The notes: generated by a model not told the origin, from the letters alone. 64,000 nucleotides of DNA from Burkholderiaceae bacterium (GCA_030695205.1 JAUYTN010000059.1:142146-206145); one strand, 5' to 3'. Shown: positions 17,723 to 27,296, counted from the stretch's first letter. Numbers and translations: made by a program.

Positions 17723-17826
17723 GCACCAACGCCGTTTGATTTCTGCGCCCCGCAGCGCAACCACCACCGAACACCGGGGGACAATAGTGGCCCCGACGGT
17801 TCCCTCACCGCACAAGGCGGTCTCAC

Positions 17827-18972
17827 ATGCGAAAACTCTGGATTCTGTTCACCCAAACGGTCACCGTGTTGCTGGCGGCCTACTTCATTGTGGCCACCCT
17901 CAAGCCCCAGTGGCTGGACCGCCGACCCCGGCTGGCCTCGGTCGTGCCCATCCTGGAAGCACCGGCGGACAGTCGTTCGGACGCCGTTTCGGGCGTGTCG
18001 TTCCGGCACGCGGCCCAGGTGGCATCGGCTGCGGTGGTGAGCATCAGCACCAGCACCGCACCGCAGCGACATCCGCAAAGCGCTGACCCGTGGTTCCGTT
18101 TCTTTTTTGGCGATCAGGGCAACAGCACCCCCCAATCGGGGCTGGGCTCGGGCGTGGTCGTCAGCCCCGAGGGCTACATCCTCACCAACAACCACGTCAT
18201 CGAACAGGCCGACGACATCGAAGTCATGCTCAACGATGGCCGTGTCGTCAAAGCATCGGTGATTGGCACCGACCCCGAGACCGACCTGGCGGTGCTGAAG
18301 GTCGGTTTGACCGGCCTCACCGCCATCGCCCTGGGCAACTCGGACGAGCTCCAGGTGGGCGACCCCGTGCTGGCGGTGGGCAACCCCTTCGGAGTGGGCA
18401 AAACCGTCACCAGCGGCATCGTTAGCGCCCTGGGACGCACGCAACTGGGCATCAACACCTTCGAAAACTTCATCCAGACCGACGCTGCCATCAACCCTGG
18501 CAACTCGGGTGGTGCCCTGGTGGATGTCAACGGGCACCTGATGGGCATCAACACCGCCATTTACTCGCGCTCGGGCGGCTCCATGGGCATTGGCTTTGCC
18601 ATTCCGACCTCCACCGCCCGCTCTGTGATGGAGTCCATCGTGCAAGACGGCAAAGTGACCCGAGGATGGATCGGGGTGGAGCCCCGGGAACTGTCGCCCG
18701 AGTTGGCCCAGACATTCGATCTGTCGGGCACCTCAGGCGTAATCATCACGGGGGTTTTGCAAAATGGTCCAGCGGCCGTGGCGGGTGTGCGCCCCGGCGA
18801 CCTGGTGACCAGCGTCAATGGTCAAGCGGTTTCCACCGTGCCTCAGTTGCTGGCCGAGGTTGCAGCCCTCAAACCAGGCACTCCCGCCGAACTGGGTGTG
18901 CTGCGGCGTGGAACCATGCTCTCACTCACCGTCGTGCCGGCACGGCGGGCGGCGCTGCGCCGACGCGACTGA
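17827..18972 (+). CDS. DegS/DegQ-like trypsin-fold periplasmic protease with one PDZ domain
   Basis: 381 residues. An N-terminal membrane anchor (about 5-25) is followed by the HtrA protease domain with triad His123 (TNNHV), Asp153 (ETDLAVL) and Ser227 (PGNSGGA). A single PDZ domain lies at about 265-365 (GVIITGVLQNGPAAVAGVRPGDLV). One PDZ plus a retained TM anchor fits DegS/AlgW-type envelope-stress proteases rather than DegP, which has two PDZs and a cleaved signal. The tail ends RRAALRRRD. tatC follows convergently 67 bp downstream. Confidence 0.88.
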   Translation: MRKLWILFTQTVTVLLAAYFIVATLKPQWLDRRPRLASVVPILEAPADSRSDAVSGVSFRHAAQVASAAVVSISTSTAPQRHPQSADPWFRFFFGDQGNSTPQSGLGSGVVVSPEGYILTNNHVIEQADDIEVMLNDGRVVKASVIGTDPETDLAVLKVGLTGLTAIALGNSDELQVGDPVLAVGNPFGVGKTVTSGIVSALGRTQLGINTFENFIQTDAAINPGNSGGALVDVNGHLMGINTAIYSRSGGSMGIGFAIPTSTARSVMESIVQDGKVTRGWIGVEPRELSPELAQTFDLSGTSGVIITGVLQNGPAAVAGVRPGDLVTSVNGQAVSTVPQLLAEVAALKPGTPAELGVLRRGTMLSLTVVPARRAALRRRD

Positions 18973-18978
18973 CAGACT

Positions 18979-19009
18979 GGGCGTGTGTCATCTACACCGG
19001 ACACACCCC
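18979..19009. terminator. Hairpin between convergent protease gene and tatC
   Basis: GGGCGTGTGTC and GGACACACCCC flank a 9-nt loop and pair over most of their length (TGTGTC/GACACA plus GGG/CCC, with small bulges). It lies in the 67-bp gap between convergent genes and could end both transcripts, but no U-tract follows on either strand. Confidence 0.35.
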
Positions 19010-19039
19010 AACGCGTGTACCCCCAGCGACTGCGTCTGA

Positions 19040-19825
19040 TCAGGAGGTGGAATCGCTGTTGGCGGGCGGCTTTACCCGTGACATGTAGCGGGCACCCAGA
19101 ATGCCCAGCTCATACAAAATGCACATGGGAATGGCCAGCGCGAGCTGTGAAATGACATCGGGTGGTGTGACCACCGCAGCAATCACGAAGGACAGCACCA
19201 CAAAGTACCCACGAAAATCTTTAAGCTTTTCAATCGACACCATATCAAAACGCACCAGCAGCATCACGACGATGGGCACCTGAAACGCCATGCCAAACGC
19301 CAGGTAGAGCGACAGGATGGCCTCCACATACGAAGCGATGTCGGGCGTGGCCGCCACGCTTTCAGGGGTGAACTTCTGGATGAACCCAAACATTTTGTCC
19401 AGCACAAAAAACTGGACGAACGCAATGCCCCCGTAAGCCAGCAGGCTGCCAAACACAATCAGCGGCATCGCAAAATGCTTCTCGTGGCTGTAGAGCCCCG
19501 GCGCCACAAAGGCCCAGGCTTGGTACATCAGCCACGGCAAGGCCAGCAGCACCCCAGCCATCATCAGCACCTTCAGAGGCACAAAAAACGGAGAAAACAC
19601 ACCCACCGCAATCAGCTTGGCATCCGGCGGCATGTGGGCACGGATGGGAATGGCCACCAGGTCAATCAGCCCCGCAGGTCCCGGCCAGATGGCCAACGCC
19701 CCCATGCACACCACCACCCCAATGAAGGCGTAGATCAGGCGGTCGCGCAGTTCGATCAGGTGCTGGACAAAAGGCTGCTCGGTACCCGCCAGTTCATCGG
19801 GCGCACCGCTTTTGGGGTCGGACAT
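19040..19825 (-). CDS. tatC: TatC, twin-arginine translocase receptor subunit
   Basis: 261 residues, six transmembrane helices. Family motifs are FVQHLIELRDRLIYAFIG at the N-terminus, the FFVPLKV motif in the first periplasmic loop, LPWLMYQAWAFVAPGLYSHEK, and FGMAFQVPIVVMLLV. TatC binds the twin-arginine signal peptide of folded substrates. It is last in a tatA-tatB-tatC operon, 3 bp after tatB. The C-terminus extends a little with PPANSDSTS. Confidence 0.96.
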   Translation of the reverse strand: MSDPKSGAPDELAGTEQPFVQHLIELRDRLIYAFIGVVVCMGALAIWPGPAGLIDLVAIPIRAHMPPDAKLIAVGVFSPFFVPLKVLMMAGVLLALPWLMYQAWAFVAPGLYSHEKHFAMPLIVFGSLLAYGGIAFVQFFVLDKMFGFIQKFTPESVAATPDIASYVEAILSLYLAFGMAFQVPIVVMLLVRFDMVSIEKLKDFRGYFVVLSFVIAAVVTPPDVISQLALAIPMCILYELGILGARYMSRVKPPANSDSTS

Positions 19826-19828
19826 CGG

Positions 19829-20326
19829 TCAGCTTTGTTTGAAACGGTTTTTGGGTCGGAAGCGCGCCACGCGGGCCGCTCCCGATTGCACATGGGTGCG
19901 AACCCCACTGCGGGCCTTGTACCACTGCGGCATGGCCTTTTGTTTGACGCGCCAGTTCTTGTCGGGGTTGCGGTAGGCAGGCACCACCGACCGGCCCAAC
20001 TCCGCCAGCGCCTCGCTGTTGTCCTGCCCCGGTGTGGTGCTGTACTCGCTGGTCGCTTCGGCCCAGGACTTTTCAAAATCGGCAGCAGTGGACTCCATGG
20101 ACGACTTCACGTCCTTGGCCGCATCCTGCATGGATTCCTTCATCTTCTTGAGCTCTTCGAGCTCAATCGAACGGCCCACCTCGGCCTTGACGTCGGCCAC
20201 ATAGCGCTGCGCCTTGCCCAGCCAGGACCCCAGGGTGCGGGCCAACGAGGGCAACTTCTCGGGGCCAATGACGACCAGCGCCACCACCCCGATGAGGGCC
20301 AGCTTGGAAATGCCGAGGTCAATCAT
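19829..20326 (-). CDS. tatB: TatB, Sec-independent translocase subunit
   Basis: 165 residues. The N-terminal TM helix with [20 protein letters not shown] and the [13 protein letters not shown] hinge is followed by an amphipathic helix and a long charged, helical tail. TatB forms the substrate receptor with TatC. The tail (about 90-165) is divergent and basic, ending [11 protein letters not shown]. It lies between tatA and tatC. Confidence 0.93.
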   Translation of the reverse strand: MIDLGISKLALIGVVALVVIGPEKLPSLARTLGSWLGKAQRYVADVKAEVGRSIELEELKKMKESMQDAAKDVKSSMESTAADFEKSWAEATSEYSTTPGQDNSEALAELGRSVVPAYRNPDKNWRVKQKAMPQWYKARSGVRTHVQSGAARVARFRPKNRFKQS

Positions 20327-20375
20327 GACTCAGTCACCGAATCCAACACACGAAAGCCGCACAACGCATGGGCCA

Positions 20376-20621
20376 TCAGCTCTTGGTCTTGGCTTCGACG
20401 TCGATAGTGGTTTTTTCGGCGGCAGACTGGGCGACCTGGGGTTTGGACGCCGCCTGTGCGGGCTCCTCGGTACCCGACTGTGTGCCCTCTTTCATGCCAT
20501 CTTTGAAGCCTTTGACGGCACCTCCGAGATCGGCGCCGACGTTTTTAAGTTTCTTGGTGCCGAACACCAACACCACCACCAACAGCACGATCAACCAATG
20601 CCAAATGGAAAGACTGCCCAT
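20376..20621 (-). CDS. tatA: TatA, Sec-independent translocase pore subunit
   Basis: 81 residues starting [20 protein letters not shown], with the [21 protein letters not shown] amphipathic helix that defines TatA. The start ATG at 20621 has AGGAG upstream. TatA polymers form the translocation site recruited by TatBC. First gene of the tat operon; the gap of about 95 bp to hinT is long enough for its own promoter, although hinT and the his genes point the same way. Confidence 0.94.
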   Translation of the reverse strand: MGSLSIWHWLIVLLVVVLVFGTKKLKNVGADLGGAVKGFKDGMKEGTQSGTEEPAQAASKPQVAQSAAEKTTIDVEAKTKS

Positions 20622-20715
20622 GAATTGCTCCTGTAAAAATGCGGTACCCCGAGGGGGTGGCAAAGGCTTTGGATTCTAAGCGGTGGGGCGGGTTCCCCCG
20701 TTATGCCTTCGGCAC

Positions 20716-21075
20716 TTAGCCTTTGGTCCAAGGCCGTGGTCCACCCATGACGTGGATGTGGAGGTGGTGCACCTCTTGCCCGCCCTGCGCGCCGGTGTTG
20801 CACACCACCCTAAACCCGCCGTCCGGATACGGCTCACAGCCCTGCTCCAGTGCCAGCTTGGGTGCCAGCAACAGCATGCGGCCCAGCAGGGCCTCATGCT
20901 CGGGCCCAGCGTGGGCCAACGACGCGAGGTGGACTTTGGGCACCATCAAGAAATGAACAGGCGCCCAGGGGTTGATGTCGTGGAACGCGTACACCTCGTC
21001 GTCCTCGTAGACCTTGCGGCTGGGAATCTGGCCCGCCACAATCTTGCAAAAAATACAGTTGTCGGCATTGGACAT
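20716..21075 (-). CDS. hinT: HinT-like histidine-triad (HIT) nucleotide hydrolase
   Basis: 119 residues. CIFCKIVAGQIPSRKVYEDD at the N-terminus and the HIT triad HHLHIHVMGG near the C-terminus are diagnostic. HinT proteins hydrolyse purine phosphoramidates and aminoacyl adenylates. Genes for HIT proteins commonly follow hisE in Burkholderiales, as here, separated by a small membrane-protein gene; the gap to that gene is 3 bp. Confidence 0.92.
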   Translation of the reverse strand: MSNADNCIFCKIVAGQIPSRKVYEDDEVYAFHDINPWAPVHFLMVPKVHLASLAHAGPEHEALLGRMLLLAPKLALEQGCEPYPDGGFRVVCNTGAQGGQEVHHLHIHVMGGPRPWTKG

Positions 21076-21078
21076 GCG

Positions 21079-21444
21079 TCAGACCTCCATGGTTTGGCCC
21101 GCGTTCATGCGGACCATGCCTTTGATGATTCGGTACACGAACCACAGCGAAATCAGCCACCAGGCCAGCATGCCGGGCAGCAGCAACAGCCACAGGGGAA
21201 TCGTGACCAGGTAGAGCACCCCGACAATCAGCAGGGTGCGCAAGCGCCAACTGAAGTGACTCTCATGCCAGGTGCCCACCGCATCCGGGCGCTTGATCAG
21301 GTCAATGACCAAGGCCACCAGCAAAATGCCCACCCCCATTTGAGCGCCTGGCACCACACCAGCGACGGCCACCACCAGGTGCAGCACATAGCTGATGACA
21401 CCAATGGTGTTGAGCGACTTCAGGCGGGCCAGTTGGTCATCCAT
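21079..21444 (-). CDS. Small membrane protein, DUF4870-like
   Basis: 121 residues with three or four hydrophobic helices (about 14-30, 35-50, 68-85, 88-105). The pattern SYVLHLVV...LIKRPDAVGTWHESHFSWRLRT and the terminal VYRIIKGM resemble the DUF4870/COG3671 family. No catalytic residues are recognised. Packed between hisE and hinT with 3-bp gaps on both sides, so clearly part of the his operon tail; function unknown. Confidence 0.75.
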   Translation of the reverse strand: MDDQLARLKSLNTIGVISYVLHLVVAVAGVVPGAQMGVGILLVALVIDLIKRPDAVGTWHESHFSWRLRTLLIVGVLYLVTIPLWLLLLPGMLAWWLISLWFVYRIIKGMVRMNAGQTMEV

Positions 21445-21447
21445 GGC

Positions 21448-21843
21448 TCAGACCTCGCCTGCGCGCTGCTGGGCCTTGCGCAACGCCTTTTCTTCCAGGC
21501 CGCTCAGGCCTTCCCGGCGAACCAGTTCGGCCACCACATCGGCGGGGCCCAAGCCGTAGTGCGCCAGTGCCACCATGCTGTGGAACCACAGGTCGGCCAC
21601 CTCGCCCACCAGGCCGTGGGTACTGGCCCCGTGGTCCACGTCTTTGGCGGCCATGACGACCTCGGTGGCCTCTTCTCCGATTTTCTTTAGGAAGGCATCG
21701 GGGCCTTTGTACAACAGGCGGGCCACGTAGCTGGCCTGTGGGTCGCCGCCATTGGCGGGTTTGCGGCTCTCGATGACTTGCGCCAGGTGGGCCAGGGCAT
21801 CGGTGGGGCTCAAAGCCGTCGAAGTGAGGGTATCAGCGGTCAT
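21448..21843 (-). CDS. hisE: HisE, phosphoribosyl-ATP pyrophosphatase
   Basis: 131 residues of the all-alpha NTP-pyrophosphatase (MazG-like) fold. The acidic metal site is [15 protein letters not shown], with later [14 protein letters not shown]. It removes pyrophosphate from PR-ATP in step 2 of histidine synthesis. The start ATG 21843 has CAGGA upstream; an earlier TTG exists but adds nothing conserved. It is separate from hisI, the 102-bp gap holding no obvious gene. Confidence 0.94.
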   Translation of the reverse strand: MTADTLTSTALSPTDALAHLAQVIESRKPANGGDPQASYVARLLYKGPDAFLKKIGEEATEVVMAAKDVDHGASTHGLVGEVADLWFHSMVALAHYGLGPADVVAELVRREGLSGLEEKALRKAQQRAGEV

Positions 21844-21945
21844 GGGAGGCAATCCTGGAGCGACTTGGAGACGATCAATGTACCAGCGCCCTGTGGCGGC
21901 AGGCTGCGGCCCGTGGGAATCGGCTGACGATGGCCATCGAAAGGG

Positions 21946-22335
21946 TCAGCGGTAAATGTGTTCGGGGTCTTTCAAGACCGGTTCGACCGACTGCCAGCCA
22001 GTGGGCGCCAGGCTTTGGTAGAAGCAGCTGTGGCGGCCCGTGTGGCACGCAATGCCGGGCTCGTGTCCGAGCTGGGTGACCTTGAGCAGCACCACGTCGT
22101 GGTCGCAATCGAGCCGGATGTCGTGCACCGTTTGCACATGGCCCGATTCCTCGCCCTTGAACCACAGCCGGTTGCGCGAGCGGCTGAAGTACACCGCACG
22201 GCGCAACTCGGCCGTTTTGGCCAGCGCCTCGCGGTTCATCCAGGCCATCATGAGCACATCGCCGGTGGTGTTTTCCTGCGCAATCACGGGCACCAGCCCC
22301 TGCGCATCCCATTTCACTTGATCGAGCCAATTCAT
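21946..22335 (-). CDS. hisI: HisI, phosphoribosyl-AMP cyclohydrolase
   Basis: 129 residues. Family blocks are [25 protein letters not shown], the Zn/Mg site DCDHDVVLL, and [13 protein letters not shown] with the conserved Cys pair. Opens the purine ring of PR-AMP (step 3). Detached from hisF: in other Burkholderiales hisF and hisI are adjacent, but here two plus-strand genes occupy 22.5-24.7 kb between them. Confidence 0.94.
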   Translation of the reverse strand: MNWLDQVKWDAQGLVPVIAQENTTGDVLMMAWMNREALAKTAELRRAVYFSRSRNRLWFKGEESGHVQTVHDIRLDCDHDVVLLKVTQLGHEPGIACHTGRHSCFYQSLAPTGWQSVEPVLKDPEHIYR

Positions 22336-22499
22336 GCACAGAATCTAACATGCCCCGATGGCCCTGCACCTGTCACAGCGACGGGGCGAACTATCATCGA
22401 CAGACCACCTGGCCACAGCTGGCCCGGCCATTTCCCGATTCAGGCGCCCACCGCGACCGCCTTGACCTCACGCCGTGGCACCCCACCTTGGACCCTGAC

Positions 22500-23027
22500 A
22501 TGAAAATCCGTACCCTCGCTCTCATTGTTGGCATTTTGCTGATCGCCGCCTTCACAGCCTTGAACATGGACGAGTTTTTGCGCCCCACCGTCCTGAACCT
22601 GGGCTTCTCTCAGGCAGAAGCGCCACTGGGTCTGGTGATGCTGGGTGTGGTGGTGGTGGTGCTGTCGTTCTTTCTGGTCGCACTGGTGTTTTTGCAAACC
22701 TCTCACCTGCTGGAGCTGCGCCGCGCCACCAAAGAGGCCACCGAGCAGCGGCAACTGGCAGACAAGGCCGAGCAGTCGCGCTTTACCGATCTGCGCCAGC
22801 TGCTGCAGACGCAGCACCAGGAATTCATGGCCCACGAACAATCGCTGACCAACCAGGCCAACGAACGCCTGGCGCAAATGGAAGCACGGCTGATGACCAC
22901 CTTGGAGCAATCCAGCAACGGCCTGGCCGCCAGCGTGGCCGAGGTGGAAGACCGGTTGGAGCGCCAGATCGAGCAGCTGGCCTACAGCACCCGCCAGGCC
23001 CAGCTGCCCCACAACCCTGCGGTCTAA
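22500..23027 (+). CDS. LapA-domain (DUF1049-like) membrane protein with coiled coil
   Basis: 175 residues. Two N-terminal TM helices (about 5-20 and 40-65) in the LapA arrangement (LIVGILLIAAFTALNMDEFL...GLVMLGVVVVVLSFFLV) are followed by a long charged, Gln/Glu-rich helix (about 70-165) predicted to be coiled coil. LapA (YciS)-type proteins assist LPS assembly; whether this does so is unknown. It diverges from hisI across about 165 bp and ends 6 bp before the subtilase gene, so the two form an operon on the strand opposite to the his genes. Confidence 0.7.
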   Translation: MKIRTLALIVGILLIAAFTALNMDEFLRPTVLNLGFSQAEAPLGLVMLGVVVVVLSFFLVALVFLQTSHLLELRRATKEATEQRQLADKAEQSRFTDLRQLLQTQHQEFMAHEQSLTNQANERLAQMEARLMTTLEQSSNGLAASVAEVEDRLERQIEQLAYSTRQAQLPHNPAV

Positions 23028-23033
23028 ACACCC

Positions 23034-24740
23034 ATGCACGCATGGTATGGGCTGGCCGCACTGGCAGCCGCCTTGCACAGCACAGCCACCTGGGCTATGC
23101 CACAGGAGCTGCCCGCCAGGGGTGTGATCGTGCAACTGCGCGCCAGTGCCGTCGCCCACTCCACCGCCGCCGCCCACACGCCCCGCGAAACCCCGCTGGC
23201 AGTGCGCGAGCAGGCCCACAGCGCCTGGCAGCAGCGGCACCGGCGTCAAGCCGATCGGGTGCGGCAAGTGGCCCTTGATGCCGGGGTGGCCCTGGACGCG
23301 CTGGGCTCGGCGGGCACCGCATTCAAGCTGGAGCTGGCCGACCCTGCCTCAGGTGCGCAGTGGCAAGCCGCAGTGCAGCGCCTGCAGGCCCACCCCGATG
23401 TGCTCAGCGTCACCCCCAATGTGCGCTGGCAGCGTGCGCAGACGGCCGTGCGCACCCCCAACGACCCCCTGTTTGCCCAGCAGTGGCACCTGCACTCGCC
23501 GCAGGTGCAGCCCGCTGCCCTCAATATGCCAGTGGCCTGGGCCACCCACACCGGGAGCAGCGCTCCTGTGGTGGTGGCGGTGCTGGACGGTGGTGTGCGC
23601 TTTGACCACCCCGACCTGGCCGGCCGCCTGCTGCCGGGCTACGACTTTGTCAGCGAGGTGGACTTTGCCAACGACGGCGACGGCCGCGACAGCGATGCCA
23701 GTGACCCCGGCGACTGGATCTCGGCCAGGGACTCGCGAAGTTCACCCTTTCGAGAAAGCCTGTGCGAGGTATCCAACAGCTCGTGGCACGGCACCGCCAT
23801 TGCCGGACAAATTGCCGCCACCACGAACAACGGCCTGGGGGTGGCGGGTGTGAGCTGGGGCGCCCAGGTGCTGCCGGTGCGTGTGGCAGGCAAATGCGGC
23901 GCCACCCTGAGCGACCTGCTCGACGGCATGCGCTGGGCCGCAGGGCTGCCGGTGGCCGGTGTGCCCCTGAACCCCCACCCGGCCAGGGTAATCAATTTGA
24001 GCTATGGCGGGTCGGGCGCGTGCGACGGTGCCTACCAGCAGGCCGTGGACGACGTGACCGCCGCCGGGGCACTGGTGGTGGTGGCCGGCGGCAACGCCGC
24101 AGCCCCACTGACCCGTCCTGCGGACTGCACGGGTGTCGTGGCAGTCGCCGCCCTCAGGGGCGATGGCGCCAAAGCCGCCTACGCCAGCTACGGGGGCAAC
24201 ATTGGCGCATCGGTGCCCGGCGGTTCAGGCATCAGCGGCGCGCCAGATGCAGGCCTGCTGACCACCTCCAACACCGGGCTCACCACCCCTGCGTCGGCCA
24301 CATACACGCCCATGACAGGCTCCAGCTTTGCCTCGCCGCTGGTGGCGGGAGTGGCCTCGCTCATGCTGAGTGCGCGCCCCGAACTCACCCCCCGGGACCT
24401 ACGGCTGCTGCTCACCCAGGGCCAGGCCGTTCGCCCACACACCTGGCAGGCCACGCTGCCCACCTGCAGCCCCTTGGTGCCGACCCAAGGGGCCTGCAAC
24501 TGCACCACCACCACCTGCGGCCCGGGTGTGCTGGATGCCGCCGGTGCAGTGGCCCAGGCCATCAGCGCCACGCTCCTGCCCGCCACCAACCCAGACAGCA
24601 CCACACCATCCGGCCAAGGGGACAGCGACTCCGCCACAGGCGGGGGCGGCGCCACCGGCTGGCCCTGGGGGCTGGCGCTGTGGGGGTGGTTGGCGGCGCT
24701 CGCTATTGGTCGGCACAGGGGCCGGGGCCGCAGCCACTGA
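23034..24740 (+). CDS. Secreted subtilisin-family (S8) serine protease with GlyGly-CTERM-like tail
   Basis: 568 residues. A signal peptide (about 1-21) precedes an inhibitor-like propeptide (to about 135). The catalytic domain has Asp185 (VAVLDGG), His252 (SSWHGTAIAG), oxyanion Asn354 (AGGN) and Ser431 (GSSFASP). Several Cys pairs suggest an extracellular enzyme. The C-terminus has SATGGGGATG, then a hydrophobic stretch WPWGLALWGWLAALAIG, then a basic tail RHRGRGRSH. That Gly-rich/TM/Arg layout matches GlyGly-CTERM sorting signals, normally cut by a rhombosortase. No rhombosortase gene is in the window. Confidence 0.9.
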   Translation: MHAWYGLAALAAALHSTATWAMPQELPARGVIVQLRASAVAHSTAAAHTPRETPLAVREQAHSAWQQRHRRQADRVRQVALDAGVALDALGSAGTAFKLELADPASGAQWQAAVQRLQAHPDVLSVTPNVRWQRAQTAVRTPNDPLFAQQWHLHSPQVQPAALNMPVAWATHTGSSAPVVVAVLDGGVRFDHPDLAGRLLPGYDFVSEVDFANDGDGRDSDASDPGDWISARDSRSSPFRESLCEVSNSSWHGTAIAGQIAATTNNGLGVAGVSWGAQVLPVRVAGKCGATLSDLLDGMRWAAGLPVAGVPLNPHPARVINLSYGGSGACDGAYQQAVDDVTAAGALVVVAGGNAAAPLTRPADCTGVVAVAALRGDGAKAAYASYGGNIGASVPGGSGISGAPDAGLLTTSNTGLTTPASATYTPMTGSSFASPLVAGVASLMLSARPELTPRDLRLLLTQGQAVRPHTWQATLPTCSPLVPTQGACNCTTTTCGPGVLDAAGAVAQAISATLLPATNPDSTTPSGQGDSDSATGGGGATGWPWGLALWGWLAALAIGRHRGRGRSH

Positions 24741-24790
24741 CCGGTGCTCGCAATGGCTTGATCCACGTCCATCCACACTGGGTCAGACCG

Positions 24791-24847
24791 ATAATAACAA
24801 TAGCAAACTATTGTTATTTGGCAAGCGTAAAATGGCTTTTTTATACC
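24791..24847 (-). repeat. Dispersed AT-rich element, copy B
   Basis: On the minus strand it reads TATAAAAAAGCCATTTTACG then CTTGCCAAATAACAATAG. It contains a perfect 11-bp inverted repeat, AATAACAATAG/CTATTGTTATT around CAAA (24793-24818). It lies between convergent subtilase and hisF genes, 5 bp past the hisF stop. A GGTCAGACC palindrome lies immediately to its left (24781-24789). Confidence 0.75.
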
Positions 24848-24851
24848 AAGT

Positions 24852-25652
24852 TCACAACCGAACCGGTATACCGCGCGCGGCCATGCAGGCTTTGGCCTGG
24901 GCCACGGTGAACTCGCCGTAGTGGAAGATGCTGGCGGCCAGCACCGCGTCGGCACCACCTTGCTGCACACCGTCGGCCAGGTGCTCCAACGTGCCCACAC
25001 CACCGGATGCAATCACTGGCACCTCTACCGCATCGGATACGGCGCGGGTGAGGGCCAGGTCAAAGCCCGCGCGGGTGCCATCGCGGTCCATGCTGGTGAG
25101 CAAAATCTCACCCGCACCGCGCCGCGCCATGTCCACCGCCCACTGCAGCGCGTCCAGGCCGGTGTTCTTGCGCCCGCCGTGGCTGTACACGTCCCACCCC
25201 GGGCCCATGGGCTGGCCTGCGGCGTTGAGCCTGGCCTCATCGCTGGCGCTGCGGCGCTTGGCGTCTATGGCCACCACGATGCACTGTGAACCGTACTTGA
25301 GCGAGACCTCGTCGATCACGCCGGGGTTGGCAATGGCGGCTGAGTTGAAGCTGGTTTTGTCGGCACCGGCATTGAGCAGGCGCCGCACGTCCTCCACCGA
25401 GCGCACACCACCGCCCACAGTCAGGGGAATGAACACCTGGCTGGCCACCGCCTCGATGATGTGCAGGATGAGGTCGCGCCCATCACTGGTGGCAGTGATG
25501 TCCAAAAAAGTGAGCTCGTCGGCCCCCTGCTCGTTGTAGCGGGCGGCAATTTCCACGGGGTCTCCAGCGTCGCGCAGCTCCACAAAGTTCACACCCTTGA
25601 CCACACGGCCTCCGGTCACGTCGAGGCAAGGGATGATGCGTTTGGCCAGCAT
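24852..25652 (-). CDS. hisF: HisF, imidazole glycerol phosphate synthase cyclase subunit
   Basis: 266 residues, a TIM barrel starting [20 protein letters not shown]. Catalytic Asp11 lies in CLDV and Asp131 in VVAIDAKR. Phosphate-binding loops are visible at VGGGVRS and ASGGVG. It uses ammonia from HisH to make imidazole glycerol phosphate plus AICAR. The start ATG 25652 is the canonical family start. Separated from hisA by an inserted mutarotase gene. Confidence 0.97.
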   Translation of the reverse strand: MLAKRIIPCLDVTGGRVVKGVNFVELRDAGDPVEIAARYNEQGADELTFLDITATSDGRDLILHIIEAVASQVFIPLTVGGGVRSVEDVRRLLNAGADKTSFNSAAIANPGVIDEVSLKYGSQCIVVAIDAKRRSASDEARLNAAGQPMGPGWDVYSHGGRKNTGLDALQWAVDMARRGAGEILLTSMDRDGTRAGFDLALTRAVSDAVEVPVIASGGVGTLEHLADGVQQGGADAVLAASIFHYGEFTVAQAKACMAARGIPVRL

Positions 25653-25693
25653 GTCAGAAACTCCGAAACAACGAACAACAAGGGAGGAATGGG

Positions 25694-26548
25694 TTAGACC
25701 ACACTCAGCCGCTGCCAACCGCGCCAGGACGCGCCCGCAGGCAGCGCCACCGGCGAATCGACGCACGCCGCCTCCACACACAACATGTGCCGAAACCCGT
25801 CCGGCGGCATGTCAGTGAGGGTAGCGCACAGGTCAGAGCCAGGATTCCAGACCACCGATTGGTCAAAGCCCCCCTGCGCAATCTCCAGGGTCTCGGTGCC
25901 ACCCAGCAGCGCCAGGGGCTGCGGGGCAGCTGCGTACACCCGGTCAAATTCCCGGCTGAAGGTCAGCGGCCCCGTTACCTGGCGGCGGGAGCCGCTCAGG
26001 GCGTCCCATTCTGACTGGCCCTGCAACCCGTGCAATTGCACCCGGCCGATGTCGTCCACCGCCAGGTAGGTGTGCAGCGCAGCGGTGAATGCCAGCGTCT
26101 GGTCCGCAGCGCCGGTGTGGGCCACGGCCAGCGCCACCTGCAAGCTGCCAGGGGTGAGCGTCACCGTGACCGTGGCCTGGAAAGGCTGCGTCCACCCCCT
26201 GCCACTGGCGGGTAGGTGATCGAGCACCAGCGAGAGGCAGGCGCTGTCGGTGGCCAGGTTGGTGGGGCCAGGCACCCACGGCAACTGGCGGGCAAAGCCG
26301 TGCTTGGGCAATCCAGGCTGAGGGCCACGCTGGTTGAACTGCGGAAAACACACCGGTATGCCACCCCGAATGGCGGCCTGGCCGTTCCAGACGGCGCGCG
26401 GGCTCAGGTACAAGCGCTCACGTCCCTGCGCCACCCACGACACCACCTGTGCCCCGTGCAGAGCGACCAGTGCGGTGTCGCCCGCGGGCAGGCTGAGGCG
26501 AAGGCCAGGTTGACCGTTGACCGCAACGGCCTCGCAACTGGCGGACAT
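25694..26548 (-). CDS. Aldose-1-epimerase-fold protein, probable D-hexose-6-phosphate mutarotase (YeaD type)
   Basis: 284 residues. Galactose-mutarotase-like beta fold with [26 protein letters not shown] (conserved His), [10 protein letters not shown] (second conserved His) and a terminal [26 protein letters not shown]. These are hallmarks of YeaD-type glucose-6-phosphate 1-epimerases. The start ATG 26548 was chosen where homology begins. It sits between hisA and hisF in the same orientation, 7 bp past hisA. That is an unusual guest in the his run, with no known role in histidine synthesis. Confidence 0.83.
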   Translation of the reverse strand: MSASCEAVAVNGQPGLRLSLPAGDTALVALHGAQVVSWVAQGRERLYLSPRAVWNGQAAIRGGIPVCFPQFNQRGPQPGLPKHGFARQLPWVPGPTNLATDSACLSLVLDHLPASGRGWTQPFQATVTVTLTPGSLQVALAVAHTGAADQTLAFTAALHTYLAVDDIGRVQLHGLQGQSEWDALSGSRRQVTGPLTFSREFDRVYAAAPQPLALLGGTETLEIAQGGFDQSVVWNPGSDLCATLTDMPPDGFRHMLCVEAACVDSPVALPAGASWRGWQRLSVV

Positions 26549-26555
26549 GCGCCGC

Positions 26556-27296
26556 TCAGCCGTTGAGCTCGTCGGCCAGCGCCTGGGCCGCCTGGAAGTC
26601 GAGGTCGCCGCTGTAGATGGAACGACCGCAAATGACGCCCTCCACCCCCTCGTCTTCCACGGCGCACAGGGCGCGGATGTCGTCGAGGTTGGACAGGCCA
26701 CCTGAGGCGATCACGGGGATGCTGAGCGCCTGGGCAAGCCTGACGGTGGCGTCGATGTTGATGCCGCTGAGCATGCCGTCGCGCCCGATGTCGGTGTAAA
26801 TGATGGATTCCACACCGTAGTCTTCAAACTTTTTGCCCAGGTCCACCACCTCGTGACCGGTCAGCTTGCTCCAGCCATCGGTGGCCACCTTGCCGTCTTT
26901 GGCATCCAGCCCCACGATGATGTGACCGCCAAATGCGGTGCAGGCGTCTTGCAAGAAACCGGGGTTTTTGACCGCTGCGGTGCCAATGATGACGTAGCGC
27001 AAGCCCGCGTCGAGGTAGCGCTCGATGGTGTCGAGGTCGCGGATGCCGCCACCCAGTTGCACATCCACCTCGGAACCGATTTCTTTCAGTATCTTGCGAA
27101 TGGCAGCCTCGTTTTTGGGCTTGCCGGCGAAGGCACCGTTCAAATCGACCAGGTGGACGCGGCGGGCACCTTTGTCAACCCACATGCGGGCCACGGCCGC
27201 TGGGTCTTCACCGAACACGGTGGTCTGGTCCATGTCGCCCTGTTTGAGGCGAACACACTGGCCGTCTTTCATGTCAATGGCGGGAATGAGCAGCAT
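26556..27296 (-). CDS. hisA: HisA, ProFAR isomerase
   Basis: 246 residues, TIM barrel with [17 protein letters not shown] (catalytic Asp8), VQLGGGIRD, the second catalytic Asp near [10 protein letters not shown], and VIASGGLSN. Converts ProFAR to PRFAR. Between hisH and the mutarotase gene in the his operon. Confidence 0.97.
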   Translation of the reverse strand: MLLIPAIDMKDGQCVRLKQGDMDQTTVFGEDPAAVARMWVDKGARRVHLVDLNGAFAGKPKNEAAIRKILKEIGSEVDVQLGGGIRDLDTIERYLDAGLRYVIIGTAAVKNPGFLQDACTAFGGHIIVGLDAKDGKVATDGWSKLTGHEVVDLGKKFEDYGVESIIYTDIGRDGMLSGINIDATVRLAQALSIPVIASGGLSNLDDIRALCAVEDEGVEGVICGRSIYSGDLDFQAAQALADELNG

